Shown here: piece after piece, positions 11,787 to 24,449 of the stretch | Layout: every line of letters starts with the position of its first letter | Numbering within the stretch: position 1 is the first letter of the stretch | NCBI RefSeq assembly: GCF_023278565.1 | Contig: NC_064678.1 | Span: forward strand, 6,324,001 to 6,388,000 | DNA length: 64,000 nucleotides | Direction of reading: 5' to 3' | DNA from: Colletotrichum lupini | Taxonomy: Eukaryota; Ascomycota; Sordariomycetes; Glomerellales; Glomerellaceae | Made by a program: the position numbers and the translations under genes | The notes under the pieces: model-generated | What the model was told of the DNA's origin: nothing | What the model saw: only the letters and a program-made list of their open reading frames with translations | The model's database searches: none

Positions 11787-14071
11787 ATGGTTAATAAGGG
11801 CAATGCGCAACCCGGCGTTTACAGCGCCACATACAGTGGTGTAAGTCACTTTTTTCTTGCAGACTTGGCAAAATCGCTGCTTGACTCCCGCGAATCCCAA
11901 CATACTGTTATTCAACGGCATCAGGCTGGGCGCTTATTTCCTTTTGGGAAAGGGGATGGCCTCAATCATCGGGGTTGGCCCAGAGACGACCCATGATACT
12001 TCGCATCCAGATTTCCTCCGCAATTGGGCCCGTAACTAATTGAATGATCTTCTAGATTCCAGTCTACGAGTTTCAATTCGGAGATGACCTCAAGGAACAT
12101 GTCATGCGACGCCGCCAAGATGACTGGATCAATGCAACGCACATCCTAAAGGCCGCTGGCTTCGACAAGCCCGCCCGAACACGTATTCTTGAGCGAGAAG
12201 TACAAAAAGAAAAGCACGAGAAGATCCAGGGTGGATATGGAAAGTACCAGGGCACATGGATCCCTCTCGACAAGGGCGTCGCCCTCGCCCAGCGAAACAA
12301 CATCTATGACCGCCTGCGGCTCATCTTCGAGTACACCCCAGGCGAACAGAGTCCGCCCCCAGCCCCGCGACACACGAGCAAGCCGAAAGCACCAAAGAAA
12401 CCCGCAGTGCCCAAATGGCCCGCCACGAACTTCCAACAACAGCAGCAGCAAGCACCACAACAATCCCAGCCCCCTGCCAACCAGATGCAAGGCGCGCCGC
12501 CGCCAGAAGAGTACGAGGTCGGCGACTCGATGATGAATGACGATGATACCCCTGACAACTTGACCGTTGCCTCCGCCTCATACATGGGTGAAGATGACCG
12601 CTATGACATGTCCCACCAGTCGGGCCACAGGAAGAGGAAGAGGGAAGAGGCCATCCAGGACTTGACACAGCAGCAGCACTCCGTTTACGGAGACGAGCTT
12701 CTCGACTACTTCCTCCTCTCTAGGAATGAGAAGCCAGCATACCGGCCTGAGCCGCCGCCAAATTTCCAACCGAATTGGATCATCGACTCGGAGGAGCACA
12801 CGGCGCTTCACTGGGCATCGGCCATGGGCGACGTGGACGTCATAAAGCAGCTTCGGCGCTTCGGCGCCAGCCTGAATGTGCAGAATGTAAGGGGGGAGAC
12901 TCCCTTCATGCGGGCTGTGCATTTCACCAACTGCTACGAAAAGCAAACGTTCCCTCAGGTGATGAAGGAGCTTTTCGAGACTGTCGATGCGCGGGATGCG
13001 ACAGGGAGCACGGTGATCCATCATGCCGCAGTAATGAAGAATGGCCGGGTTGTCAGCCACTCGTGTTCAAGATATTACTTGGATAATATCCTGAACAAAC
13101 TACAAGAAACGCATGAACCTGCCTATGTGCAGCAGCTCATCGATGCGCAAGATGAGCAAGGCAATACTGCCCTTCACCTGGCGGCAGAACGCAACGCGAG
13201 GAAATGCATCAGGGCACTCCTCGGGCGGCAGGCCTCCACCAGCATTCCTAATAACGAAGGTGTGCGGGCGGAAGACCTTATCGCCCAACTCAACGCCACA
13301 AAGAAGGAGCGCGGCCCTCAACGGTCATCGTCGCCCTTTGCGCCCGATTCTCAGCGCCACGTTTCTTTCCGTGACGCGGTGCCTGAACGTATGACAACGA
13401 GCAAGAAGCTCGGCCTGTCATCCTTCAACTCAGAGGCCGCAAATACGGTACAGTCGCGCATCACACCGCTCATTATTGAAAAGTTCCAAGATCTCGCGGG
13501 AAGTTACGACGAGGAACTCCGCGAAAAGGATCAGGCGGAGAAGGAAGCCCGTCGTATTCTCTCCAATACCCAAGCTGAGCTCGCCGCTGTACACCAGCAC
13601 ATGGCCGAGCTTGAGGCCCAGCTCGAAGCAGACGACGGCGCAGCGCAAATCATCAGCGAGGCCAACCGCGCCAAGCATCAAGTCATGTCCCTCATCACGC
13701 ATCAGAACCGCCTGCATGTACAGCAGGCCGTGGACCAGGAGATTAACATGCTCAACGGCGATGCCAACGAGGCCTCGTATGAGGACCGACTCGAGCTGGC
13801 GCGGCAGCTGCAGGCCATGCTCTCGGAGCAGAGACAGTCAGAGTCTGACTACGTCGAGGCGCTCAGCATGGTTGGCACGGGCGAGAACATTGACAAGTAC
13901 CGCCGGCTCCTGCGCAAGTGCCTGCCCCCAGCTGACGCGGAGAATCTGGACGAGAATCTCGACAACCTCATCGAGATGATGGAAGAGGATCGTGACCTGC
14001 CGGGCGACGGCAGCGGCCTGGAGCCCATGGATGTTGGTATGGGCGGTATCGGGATCGGTATTGGCATGTGA
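11787..14071 (+). CDS. MBP1: APSES/ankyrin transcription factor, Mbp1-type subunit of MBF
   Basis: Nuclear DNA-binding subunit expected to drive G1/S genes with a Swi6-type partner. Exons are 11787-11840 and 12056-14071. The 215-bp intron (GTAAGT..CTAG) is placed by the conserved junction YSATYSG/IPVYEFQFGDD. The product is 689 residues. The N-terminal APSES/KilA-N domain spans about residues 10-115 and includes MRRRQDDWINATHILKAAGF and GTWIPLDKGVALA. A Pro/Gln-rich linker follows. Ankyrin repeats lie between about 255 and 420 (HTALHWASAMGDVDVIKQL, GNTALHLAAERNARKCIRAL). A coiled coil covers about 490-560, and the tail is Gly/Met-rich. Order and length match Mbp1/Res-type proteins of filamentous ascomycetes. 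Swi4 as ortholog is less likely but not excluded. The promoter carries two SCB-like sites. Confidence 0.9.
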
Positions 14072-17000
14072 CTACATGCCACGTATCTCGAGCAATCACC
14101 GGTCGCATAAGTTGTAAGATGGAGAGATTTCAAGGGGCGTTGGTCTCTATTCTACGAAAACTTCCCTATTTGGGAGGTTGATCTTTGTCAGATCCAGACA
14201 ACGTTTCCGTCCGTGAGACGATACGAGACCACATCTCGACTTGTCAACGCGGAAGCATGGTTGTTGTTGGATGGGCGGGCTTTTTTGCATTTCCAAAAAT
14301 TCAAAAGGGGTTCAGGATTCGCTGGTGTCTTTTTGGTGGCTCAGGCAGGATAGGGCAGGATCGGGCAGGCAAAGCAGGCTAACTTGTTTATTGTTATTCG
14401 TCGCGATTTTGATTACACTTTGGACTGGCGTTTGAACGTTGGCGAGGCGAGGAGCGAGGGCGGAGATGGAGGTCCGAAGATGTATGTTGGAGAGAAGGGG
14501 CGATGGGGGGGAGGGGTGTGAGTGGCCATTGCGACTCTGCATGAGATCTAGGTCTCGGAGTCTTTTGTGTGTAGTGTCTAGCGGACTTGATCGATGGAGA
14601 ACCGCACAAACGACCAAGAAAGATTCCCCACGCATGCAATCACATGGGCGTGAGAAGAAGAAGAAACAATATTTACTCGTCACAGGGCGACTATCTCACA
14701 TTGTGGTATCAGTGATGCTGATGCTGCCTAGAAAGTGGACACGGCTGGGGTACCCGACTGTCCTTGTCGGTCATCTGACGACGGCCGGTTAAGACAGAGA
14801 TGGACGGGGGCGGCAGCCATTATTCACGCCCGGGTGCGTTTGAATTTGAGAGCAGCCTTGAACGTCTCAGCCTGGCTCAGTGGCTGTGATTTTGCGGGTT
14901 GTGTTGTGAACGAAGAGGCTTTCGTGAGGCTGGCTGACGTCCCTCTTAGTAGTGCTGTCAGTCAGCCAGTGCAACGCCATCATCCACATCTTGGGTACGC
15001 CCCGGTCGACTTCGGTGCGCCGGAGCCCAGATGCGGAATAACAAAAGATCGCCCTTCGGACACTGCTCATAAACATACACTCCCACGGTTTCCAGAAAAT
15101 ACAACCCTTTTCAGCGATACGATTGATGAAACTGTTGTTGCTGCCAGAGGTAAGATCGCTTGATTAAGTGAGAATGGCGTCAGCTCAATGATTAGAAACT
15201 CACCGCAACGACCATGACTCGACGTTGCAAGAAAGCCATCTGACAGTTGCGTGTCGCCCGAGGCGCCCGAAATCGTCGGTGGACTTGCGCCAGTCCGATC
15301 TGATAGGGCTTGGCTGAAGGCTTCTTCACTCTGGCCACGCTTTGGTAGCCTCTGGTTTGGGATGATGGCTGATGAAGGAAGGGAAAGTTCTGTCAAGGTG
15401 CAGGGCTGACTCAACCTTGTCGTTGGCTTCGGGAGTGGGACAGAGCCGCCAGATCCGACAGGCAGATTGAGTTGTCGCTGATGGAAAGAAAAGACGCAAG
15501 CCTGGAAATCCAGTATATCGAGATGTTCCAATCAAGGCGCTACTAGGGACATCCTTACCTAAGAACGATGCTCACCAAGGTTGCACCGGCAAAATGTAAG
15601 CTTGGCATGAATCATCAGCCACATGTCTCGTGGTATAGGAAATGGGTTTTTGAGCCGTGTCCGCGGGTTGAGAGTTGAAGGTCAAGGTTACTGAGCGTGC
15701 CGCAAAAGCCAAGGCTGAGGGAATCGTAATCCAACCTGTCGCGTTCGAGCATGATGAGGCTCCGAAAGTGAACAAGTGCTGATGATCTTCCAAAAGCCTC
15801 GCGCATAGTCATCGCAATAAGCCGTCGGATGTAGGATGCCGTCCTCATCCACCAAGGAATCGCGACAATGGAGACCAGTGAATGCATGGTCCTTCACGTT
15901 GCCGACTTTTCGTGGCAAGGGAACACGGCGTTGCGCCCGACTTGGCGGCGGGATCATTTACAAATCAACAGGGAGAAGCTCTTTAGCACCGGGGAATTTC
16001 CCACAATTGACGGAAGGAAAGGCGGTCAGCGAAGGTTGCGGTGGTATCAGGGTAACAAACTGATGTTTGATTGGGAGGGCCAGATTCGAGGCAGTCTCGA
16101 AGAGCGGACTTGACCACATTGACGATGCAAACCGAGACGGCGATGGTGCATCCGCGTGTTAGTCTGTGAAGCTATTCGATGCTGGTCAGCCAATGGATTG
16201 CCAATGACCAGGGGATAAGTAAGGGCTTGGGAGGACTAGTGGATGGGGAGCGATTAACATGCTGACGCCAGTCCATATCAATGAGCCGGGATCTTCGTAA
16301 GGCTGAAGTGCACGAGGGTCCCTGAATGGCCTCGCATGGTTTTGGTGGGTGTGGGAGCATGGCGGGTGGTATGTAGTGGAGGCTGTTGGCAGAGTGGCGT
16401 GAGTGGCTGCGATAAACGCGTCCAAGATGAGTGACGTTCAGTTGGGCCGTTGACACCAAGAACAGGCAGATGGTACCTTGAACGCTTGCGCTCCGGGTGA
16501 TCAACCTCGTTTTGTGACACATTTGGATGACGGTTTGCAGATTTCATGCATACCTAGGGATGAGCAACTGCGTCTCAAGGTTAAAGCTAGACGGTGAAGG
16601 ATAAGCACTTGGCCGAGCTCCCATGCTTTGGACAGGATATGTGACACAGTATTTCTTCGCCTTTCGGCATCACGTCACGCGTCTAGCGAGTCCGCCGAGT
16701 CGCGCTGAAAGGGCGAGGTTGTGATGCAAACCCTTGCATCTGCCCAACAAGCATTAAGACGGTCGTGGAGGGGTCCTTCGCAATACGAGAAATTCCATGG
16801 TGGTGATCTGAAAAGCCCTCGTTATTGCTTAAGCCTTGATGGCGACACCGGGTACGTAGACGCGCCACTGGAGAAGGCTCTCATCTGGTTTTGATGGAAT
16901 GTGGGCGTGGGCCAGGTAGAGCAACGGCCGTCGGCTTCGTTTGGGGGCGGACTCGTGTTCCGTGGCATGGATTATCAGGCGGGATGATAGGGCGATGAAC

Positions 17001-20000
17001 TTGGTGGATGCACGGATGGCGGGATAACAAATCGCAAGGTACAGTGGCATGTGCGTGTGCCAGCGGATGACGCGCAGTATCTTCTCGGCGAGTTGCTGCA
17101 ACCTGCTGTCGCCGCCTCTGTAATGTTGAGCCCGGGGTGGCCGGGAGGCGAGACCGGAAGGAGGGGTGACGACGGGGTTTGCCAGGAGGCGAGAAGAAAA
17201 AGGCGTTTGGTTTTTCTCGTAAACGCAACCGCCAAGGCCTATCATGGCAATCTTGTGAAAAGGGGCCGATGAGACACGACAGGAACAAAACATGCCCGTA
17301 GCTATGTCCTGGTGGGAAGAGGCCAGTCGGGATAGCGACCTGACTCGTGAATGGCTCAGTTTGGTCATGGAGCGGGAGCATTGGGGGCGGATCTGAAGTT
17401 GTTGACCTGGTCCTGGGCTAAGAACAGGAATAGAAAGGACTCAGGAACGGGGGGTACGGCAGCGGCGATCAGGCCGCGTCGGCTCCGTGGCTCGGCACCC
17501 CATCTCGGGGGAAGAAACCTCCACAGACAAGCTAAGGCTGCTGTGAATGTAAATCCGGAGGTCGAGTGCTGCGGGTATGGTGGAGATGTGGTTTGCTTGC
17601 GTGTTTTGCTTGGGGTGACCGAATTAGGAGTGAAGACTCGTATTCTCGGAATTTGCATGTTGCCACAACGGCTGAAGCTGCGTCTTGCGTCAGAAGATTG
17701 GACGCAAAAAGGTTCGCTTTCAAGGATGATTCGGTACCGTATGGATGGTAACGAGCTGAAGGTGTCTTTCCACCGTGAAAACCGAGGGGAATGGTTGGAT
17801 GAGGAGGATGCCGCGAGTCTTGAGTTGTGGCTGTGCTTTGCCGCCGGCGGCCGCAATGCTGCATCTAGCAAGCAAAGTGGACGGCCATCATCGAGGATCG
17901 CCGTGAGCTGGCATTGGGGGCCGAAAGAGAAAACGAAAAGTCGGTGTCGTCGTCGTCGTCGTAGTAGTAGGAGGTTATGAATGCCAATGGAGGTTGAGAG
18001 GGAGGGAATAAGGCTGAAGGGAACGGAAGCTTTCTCGTCGACAAAAATAGTAACCATGAGCAGCCGACAAGGTACGGAGTCAATAGAGAGGCACATGGAG
18101 TCTGGGGAAAATGAACCTTGGCACTGCAACCTCCGCCCCTACCTTCCCTAATTAGGGCACCTTTTAGGACGAGATGGGATGGAAGGTTAGGTTGGAAGTG
18201 GCAGGCACAACACCGGATGGCAGTTGATACCTTCCAGGTTCCATCACTTCAAATTCGGATGACAAAACGTAATCGAAGGATGATAGTCATGTCAAAATAC
18301 TTGGGTAAGTAGCACGTGTAAGGTACCTTACGGATAGGTACCTAGGCACCGTTAAGGAAGGCATGGCAAGGAAGGCAAGTACGTCCGTAAAGAAGCCACA
18401 GCATCTTGCGGCCGTTGAGGAAGGGGCTTTACACGTGCAGAGTGCAGTATGCAGAAATGCAGAAATGCAACGACCTGAACAGGAAACATGGAGGGCACCT
18501 CATGAGTTGCAGATGCGTCCATTAGTGTCATTGACGTGTCGTTAAATCAAAGGTGAGGAAGTTCAGGGACAACACTTTTTGCAGGTGCACGCAAGGGAGG
18601 AAAAGGTGCAGGCGGGAGAGGACGCAGCCGGATCGTGGCTTGAGTCTATTCCACGTCCCTTCCATCATCACCATCGTCGTTGGGTGCTGAAAATAATGTC
18701 TAATAGCGGGTGATCGCCTGCACCAGCTCCCATTCTCAGTGCTCCGTTTTGACCGAGGTGTGGACGGGTGACGGGTGGGACCAGCGGGACAGGTGGCCCC
18801 AGCGTCAGTTACGTACCGTAGGGGTGGCACCCAAAGGGCATCTGCGCCTGCTCAAGTGGCTCATGAGTTTATGGCAGGTGTGCTCCCTGCAGGTGTCCAG
18901 CTTGCTGCTTCCCGTCGTGTCTTGTAGACTTGCAAAATGTTTCCAACTCGAGGAAGGAACCAAACGGGACCCATGTATGTATTGGGTTCACGCTTGCCTT
19001 CCCGTCCAGATGATACCTACCTACCTTAGGTACCGTACCTATGCTAAGTCCCTATGTATCTGCCCAATGAGCCTAAGGCCTGGGATTAGGTAGGTACGTT
19101 CTCAAAGGATCCAGGAAAACACCGTGCTCTCGAAGGCAGGAGTACATGAGCTGAAGCCTGAGGCCCCTTCACGCTACATGTGTAAATGTCCCTACCTAGA
19201 TACCCTCGAGAGTCTGAACGGGGAAGACACTCAGGTGCGCCGGGCTGGACTCCGTCTCCCGCACCTTTTTTTTTCTTTTTCTTTCTTCTCCCATGCCATG
19301 ACTATCATTTTGCATCACTCCAGGAGTTCAGAGTCCAGAATCCAAAAGTCCAAGTCCAGACTGAACTGTGGAAAGCAGAAACTCCCGGGGAAATTGCTTC
19401 GGCCCTTGGTTCACACAATGGACGAATGAGAGGCCGCAGCCTTTTCGACACCAGCTGAACGACAAAGACTGGAACTCTGCATCGCCAATATGGAACCCAA
19501 TTACAACTCACCCAAATGTATCAGGTCCGTATCCGTACTCTCATCACCTCGACCCCTCGATCCCTCGACCCCTCCATGGACCCTCGCTGAACCCTCGTCG
19601 ATCGATCAACCCTCGAGTTTGACGCGCCTCGACGGTTCCAGTCCTGCGTCCCGGCTCCCGTCTCCCATCTCCCATCCTCATGTCTCTCCCCGCTCTGATA
19701 CCTAAGGTACCCAACCATGAGAAGGTGCTAATCGTTCCAGGTTGTCACCACCGTCATCACACACCACCATCAGCCCGTCGCACCCCACACCGTCTCTGGC
19801 TTGGTCTGACCTTTGCTCGAGGTCCTCTGCGCCGGTTCAGATCTCTCGCTGCGTTCCTGGCATGTCACTCTGTCTGAGCCTCTGGCTTTCTACTTCCCTC
19901 AGCATCTCAAGTACACTTCGGCCTCGTCGCATCCGTGGCATAATACCCACAAGGCGGGTGTTTGCCACCTACCTAGTCCCGACTTCACTAGTGTAACATT

Positions 20001-22365
20001 TCACCCAGCAATGTCTCCGATCCTACGGATACAGCCATGGGAAATTGACAATCGGCTCGCCAGCCTGGATCTTGTTGACCCAATGGGGACCAAAGACACA
20101 GAATTGTCTCTCATTCGTCAACAAACCGACAGACATGGAGGCTTCCATGCGAGGTGTCGTGGGCCGGTCAGCACACCCTGCGTGCCTGCGTGCCTCCATG
20201 TATGCAACTTCACGGCGCATCTCCTATCCCACTCGTCGCATACGACATACGGCGACGGTGATGCGGACGCTTGCTCGGATCCTTAATGTCATAATCTCAT
20301 CTTCGTCTTCATTCAAGCCCAGTGGAGCTCGGACTCCTATCGCGGCTGCTCCCCGTCCACCTAGTCCTGGAAATTGTCCTGGATGTTTGGGTGACTGAAC
20401 CTCACCTCGTCCTCAACGCGCTGCACCCACGCCAGCCCATCACCATCGTGCATTGTTCACTTGCCAGATTTCGGTACTTGCGCATGCGCCATGTCATGCA
20501 GTTCCAGCTCACCAGCCCTTTGCCGATTATTGCACGCCGGCCGACCCCTTTCCGGCATGCCGAATGTCGGCAGCTCAGGGCCGGCGCAACACTTACACAC
20601 CTCGCTGCTGTCTCCTTACCTCGTCCCTTGAGGGCATTGGATAGTACGGTGCCCAACAGACAAGAGTCGCCAACCAACAAAATCCAACTCCGGCTTCTTG
20701 CGGCGACTCTTCAAACTCCCATCATTTACATCACCATGATCCTCTTCTCGACCCAATGAATTCCATCAAGAGGGGGAGGGGGACGCATCGATCGACACCA
20801 CAGGGCTAGGCTGCGCAACCAATCGTCCCAAAGAACAGGCATTGAAAGGAACAAGCTTGCAAGTATTACACCCCCATGTGGCCACACACTAGCAGGGCTA
20901 AGGCCCAGATGGCGTGGCTGGTAGGGCTACCCTTGAGCTCACCTCAGCTGGACCAGGGAGACGTCCCCATCCCCGTTCCACTCGCTCACACTAACTCGCT
21001 TTGCAATGCGACAACGCCCCCTTGGAGTCTGAGCTCGCAGGCAGTCTCTGCAAGCTTGCTTTTGCGACGGGTGACCTGCTCCTGAACACAATGAGTTCCC
21101 CGCCGCCGCGACACGACGTCTGTTCTGTACGAATCTATTCAACGACCAAGAGGATACAGGTCGCCGAGCCGCCACTACTCCGTACCGATCGTAGTCTATT
21201 CCGTACATATGTACGTACGGATACAATGATCCATCAACCACTGTGGATATGTCAGCAGTAGGTACTCCGTACCCCGCCGCCGTCCAGGTCTGTCACTGGA
21301 ACAGCTTGCGACATTCTCTCTCCACTGGCAAGACATGCCCCGAATCGCTCACAACAACTCCAGCTCAGCCCGCGTAGCTTCGTTGCCAAATAGTTGCCGG
21401 TCACACTAGACTAGAACCCCCTTTGCTGCGGTGAATTAGTAGCCATGTGGGATGGCCGCCACCATGGGAGGTTGCGCCGTCCTACAATTTACCAGACCCA
21501 GATCTCGGCGAAGCAAAGTCCCGTCTCGTCTGGTGGACCGTCTGGACTCCACGGCCGCCGACTTACACGGGTGACGGCCGAACCTCGATCAGGGCCAGGG
21601 CCAGTCCAGCTTGTCTTTCCCTGTCATGCGGATGCCCAGAATTCATGTTGGGCTGAACGACAGGGGTGTGGTCTTTTTAGCTCCCCCTCCCCCTTGTTGG
21701 CGCCATTTCCAGAAAAATCGACCCCAAATGTTGGTCTCCATTCGAATGTGCAATAGGCGCCAACACGCGACGAAGCAAGTCAAGAGTCCGAACTACCTAG
21801 CACAATGGAGTTGGAATGCGAGCAAGTTGGCGCTTTGCTTGTCACATTCGAGGTCGCATCCCCGTTGTTGCTTGACCACACCGCCTTATTGGTATTCCCT
21901 CCAACGTCTCGTTTTCCGTCCCACCCAACGAAGCCCGCCTCTTATCAGAACCGCGCCCGGGCGGGATAATGCCTATACCAGTCATGGTGCAGCGGTGCTG
22001 ACACTGTCAGTCGCCTCCTCGGCCAGTTAGAAAAGTCGGGATGGGAGAGACCAACAACACCTGTTGCCCACCCGACCCAGGCATGTCAAGTCAATTACAT
22101 ACTCTCAAGCATATGGATCATGATGACCGCATCTACAGAGTATCAGCGTTCATCAAGCCTGGAAAGTCGCTTTCTCCACCCGTGGGCGCATCCATGGCCA
22201 CCCCATCCGCGCCCGCTTCTGCAACACCGCTTAAGCTCAAAGCGTTTTCCCAGCTTGGAAGACGACCAGTCAGAGTTGTTAACCACACACCTATCGATGC
22301 GCCTTGCGGCAAATCTAAGCAAAGGCTTTTCGCCATCGTGACTATGCTAGAGCATTTGGGAACCT
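14072..22365. other. Gene-poor region, about 8.3 kb, no supported gene
   Basis: Composition is close to that of genic DNA and there is no RIP signature, yet every open frame is short or shadows another on the opposite strand. The longest (17365-18129 minus and 17351-17980 plus) overlap each other, are low-complexity and contain no domain. The first few hundred bases should hold the 3' UTR of the Mbp1-type gene. Dispersed TAGGTACC/AAGGTACC motifs occur near 18320, 19020, 19090 and 19705, and CGGAGTA/TCCGTAC motifs near 21180 and 21265. A long non-coding transcript or fast-evolving intron-rich gene cannot be excluded without RNA data. Confidence 0.45.
18319..18330. repeat. Palindrome TAAGGTACCTTA, copy 1
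   Basis: Perfect 12-bp palindrome in intergenic DNA, followed within 15 bp by a related TAGGTACCTA. The same 12-mer recurs at 34683-34694. Role unknown. Confidence 0.6.
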
Positions 22366-22373
22366 GGTTAGTG

Positions 22374-22399
22374 GTGAACACAGGTAAACTGACCTGTGG
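22374..22399 (+). repeat. Left terminal inverted repeat of the MITE
   Basis: Exact reverse complement of 23208-23233. It runs into an 11-nt G tract (22398-22408) followed by GTTAGCTGACC, which is one mismatch from GTTACCTGACC at the matching place inside the right end, so homology continues imperfectly past the G tract. Confidence 0.85.
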
Positions 22400-23207
22400 G
22401 GGGGGGGGTGTTAGCTGACCGCCCCACATCTTCACGTGAGTATGGCCCGTGCCACTCCGTAGGTGATCTAGATATAGTTCAGAATCGATTCTAAATTAAT
22501 TAAGAATATATATTAACTATAATATTAAATAATTATATATATATAATAATAATTTTTAAAAAGTATTTTATATATTATAAATAACTAAAGCTAGCATTTT
22601 TAAAAAACTATCTTTAAATTAATTTAGAATCGATTCTGAATTAATTCTGGATTAAACTAATATTAATAAATAAAAATTAATAATATATAAGTTATTTTTA
22701 ATATTAACACTTGATTATTAAATTAAACTATTTATATATATATTTTTATAATATCTTAATTAAATTAATATTATAAAAATTAATATTTAGAAATAAAACT
22801 ATTACTAAGTTTTAAAATTTAATAAGGATTAGTTCGAAATTAGTTCTAAATTTGTTCTAAATTAATTCTAAACTAATTCTAAATTAGTTTTAAAATAAAT
22901 TTTAAAATGAATTTTCAAAATTCAAAACTTTACTTTTTATATCTAAATTAATTATTACATATATGAATTATTATAATATATTTAAAAGAATATATTTTTT
23001 ATATTAAAATAAGTATATTTTGATATTTTTAAATTATAATATAGAATTAATTCTGAAATATGTCTAAATTAGTTCTGAATTAATTCTAGATTACTTTAAG
23101 ATTAGTTTAGAATTAGGTTAGCTGGACCCACTTATTTTCCACGGGCCAATCAGAAGAGCGCTCAGGTCAAGTCCCTTTTCCTTGGTCAGGTCAGGTAACC
23201 GGGGGGG

Positions 23208-23233
23208 CCACAGGTCAGTTTACCTGTGTTCAC
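23208..23233 (-). repeat. Right terminal inverted repeat of the MITE
   Basis: Exact reverse complement of 22374-22399. It is preceded by a 7-nt G tract (23201-23207) on the same strand as the G tract of the left end, so this homopolymer is not inverted although the sequence on both sides of it is. Confidence 0.85.
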
Positions 23234-23241
23234 GGTTAGTG

Positions 23242-24449
23242 CAATTGTGTTTTCGGGGCTCTCTCGCTTATTTCACGAAGGAGGCTGACTGAGAATGAGA
23301 AGGCACTCTGAAAACGGGCCCTCCCAGGCGAGCTACTTTTGTTCCACGCGCAATCCCAGGATTTCGTCTTCGCACACCTCCTCTCTCGGTACACACCCTC
23401 ACATCCACGACCCCTTCATCATCTCATTCCTTACAACCTTCTAAGCGGGACCAGATCTGGCGATACGGTTCAACTATCCCCATATTGTCTCGTCTCCCGC
23501 GACACGGCGCATCAAGCATCGTGTCTATATATATGATACTCTATCCTGCCCAGCTTGCACGCCAATCCTTCCACTCCACTGGCGCTCTGTTTTGGTCTAT
23601 GATCCTCATAGATCCTTATCCATTCCCCTTGGATCTTAGGCCCCTCACGAAGGACTTCCTTTGTCAAACTCAATCGACAACAAGGCTATTGTCTCCAGAA
23701 ACACGGCGCATAAATATCCTCCGTTTGTCTCAACCCTCGTCCATTGCGATTTGCATCTGCCAAGCAAGGGAACGGCACCTCAACCCACCTCAACCCATTT
23801 CAGCTTGCAGCCCCCTTGGACACTTCGGAATCGACCTGTTTGTAAGTCTGCTGTCATTTACAATTACCTACTGGGTGATACCGCTGCCAGTGATGCGTGG
23901 GAACCGTTCAAATTCGGCCGATGGTTTCAAAGCTTGCGGCGCAATGAGCCTCGCGTCACCCTAGCGCGCGGCATCCACTCGAAATAGCACCATAAAAGGG
24001 ATCAAGCACTTACACGTCGATCATGTAGACAGACCTCCGCCAATCTCTCTCTCCCTCCCTCCTTCACTCAAGGCTCGCCCTCACTCTTATCCTCTCTTCG
24101 GCCACCCTCCTTGACACTCGCAAAGCAGTCGGTTCAGCCCGGATCATTATTCGGCAGCTTTCCCTCCTGACTTACGGCAGATGCGGCGGCCGAGGCCCAC
24201 CCTCACATCCCCCTAGTCGCTTATGTCCAGCAGCGCCATTTCATTACTCGCAAGCCACTGTTAGGTCTTGGCCAGGGCCACCAGACACAGGCATACCCCA
24301 GACGTACAACCACCTGGCACCACACCGCATCCGAAGTCCATCGGCGAAGGTACCTCTACCTCTGCTGAAGGCTGACAGACCCCCTTTACGACCTTCCTCA
24401 AGCCTACACACTCACTTCCCATAATCAGCCGGCCTATCTTTAAGCAACC
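23242..24449. other. Promoter and leader region of the gene at 24450
   Basis: Pyrimidine-rich plus strand with runs such as CTCTCTCCCTCCCTCC near 24046, typical of fungal 5' leaders. Short frames at 23485-23964 and 23661-23987 overlap each other and have no domain. A TATATATA stretch lies near 23525. No separate gene is supported. Confidence 0.4.

Larger units (their letters stand above)
22374..23233. mobile_element. hAT-like MITE, RIP-affected, 860 bp
   Basis: Terminal inverted repeats of 26 bp, 22374-22399 and 23208-23233, are perfect reverse complements; they begin GTGAACACAGG and end ACCTGTGG. The element is flanked by the 8-bp direct repeat GGTTAGTG (22366-22373 and 23234-23241), the target-duplication length of hAT-superfamily transposons. 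Each inverted repeat contains its own small inverted pair, CACAGGT and ACCTGTG, 6 bp apart. The interior (about 22480-23110) is very AT-rich and RIP-like, with many diverged TTCTRAATTA units near both ends that could be subterminal transposase-binding repeats. No transposase frame exists, so it is non-autonomous. It inserted about 1.2 kb upstream of the gene at 24450. The hAT assignment rests on duplication length only. Confidence 0.8.

Noticed and set aside
17365..18129. 254-codon minus-strand open frame, with a 209-codon plus-strand frame over the same DNA
   Set aside because: Low-complexity Ser/Arg/Pro-rich translation in both directions, no domain, no splice-compatible neighbours. The trinucleotide-like repeats (CGT)n near 17946 keep frames open by chance.
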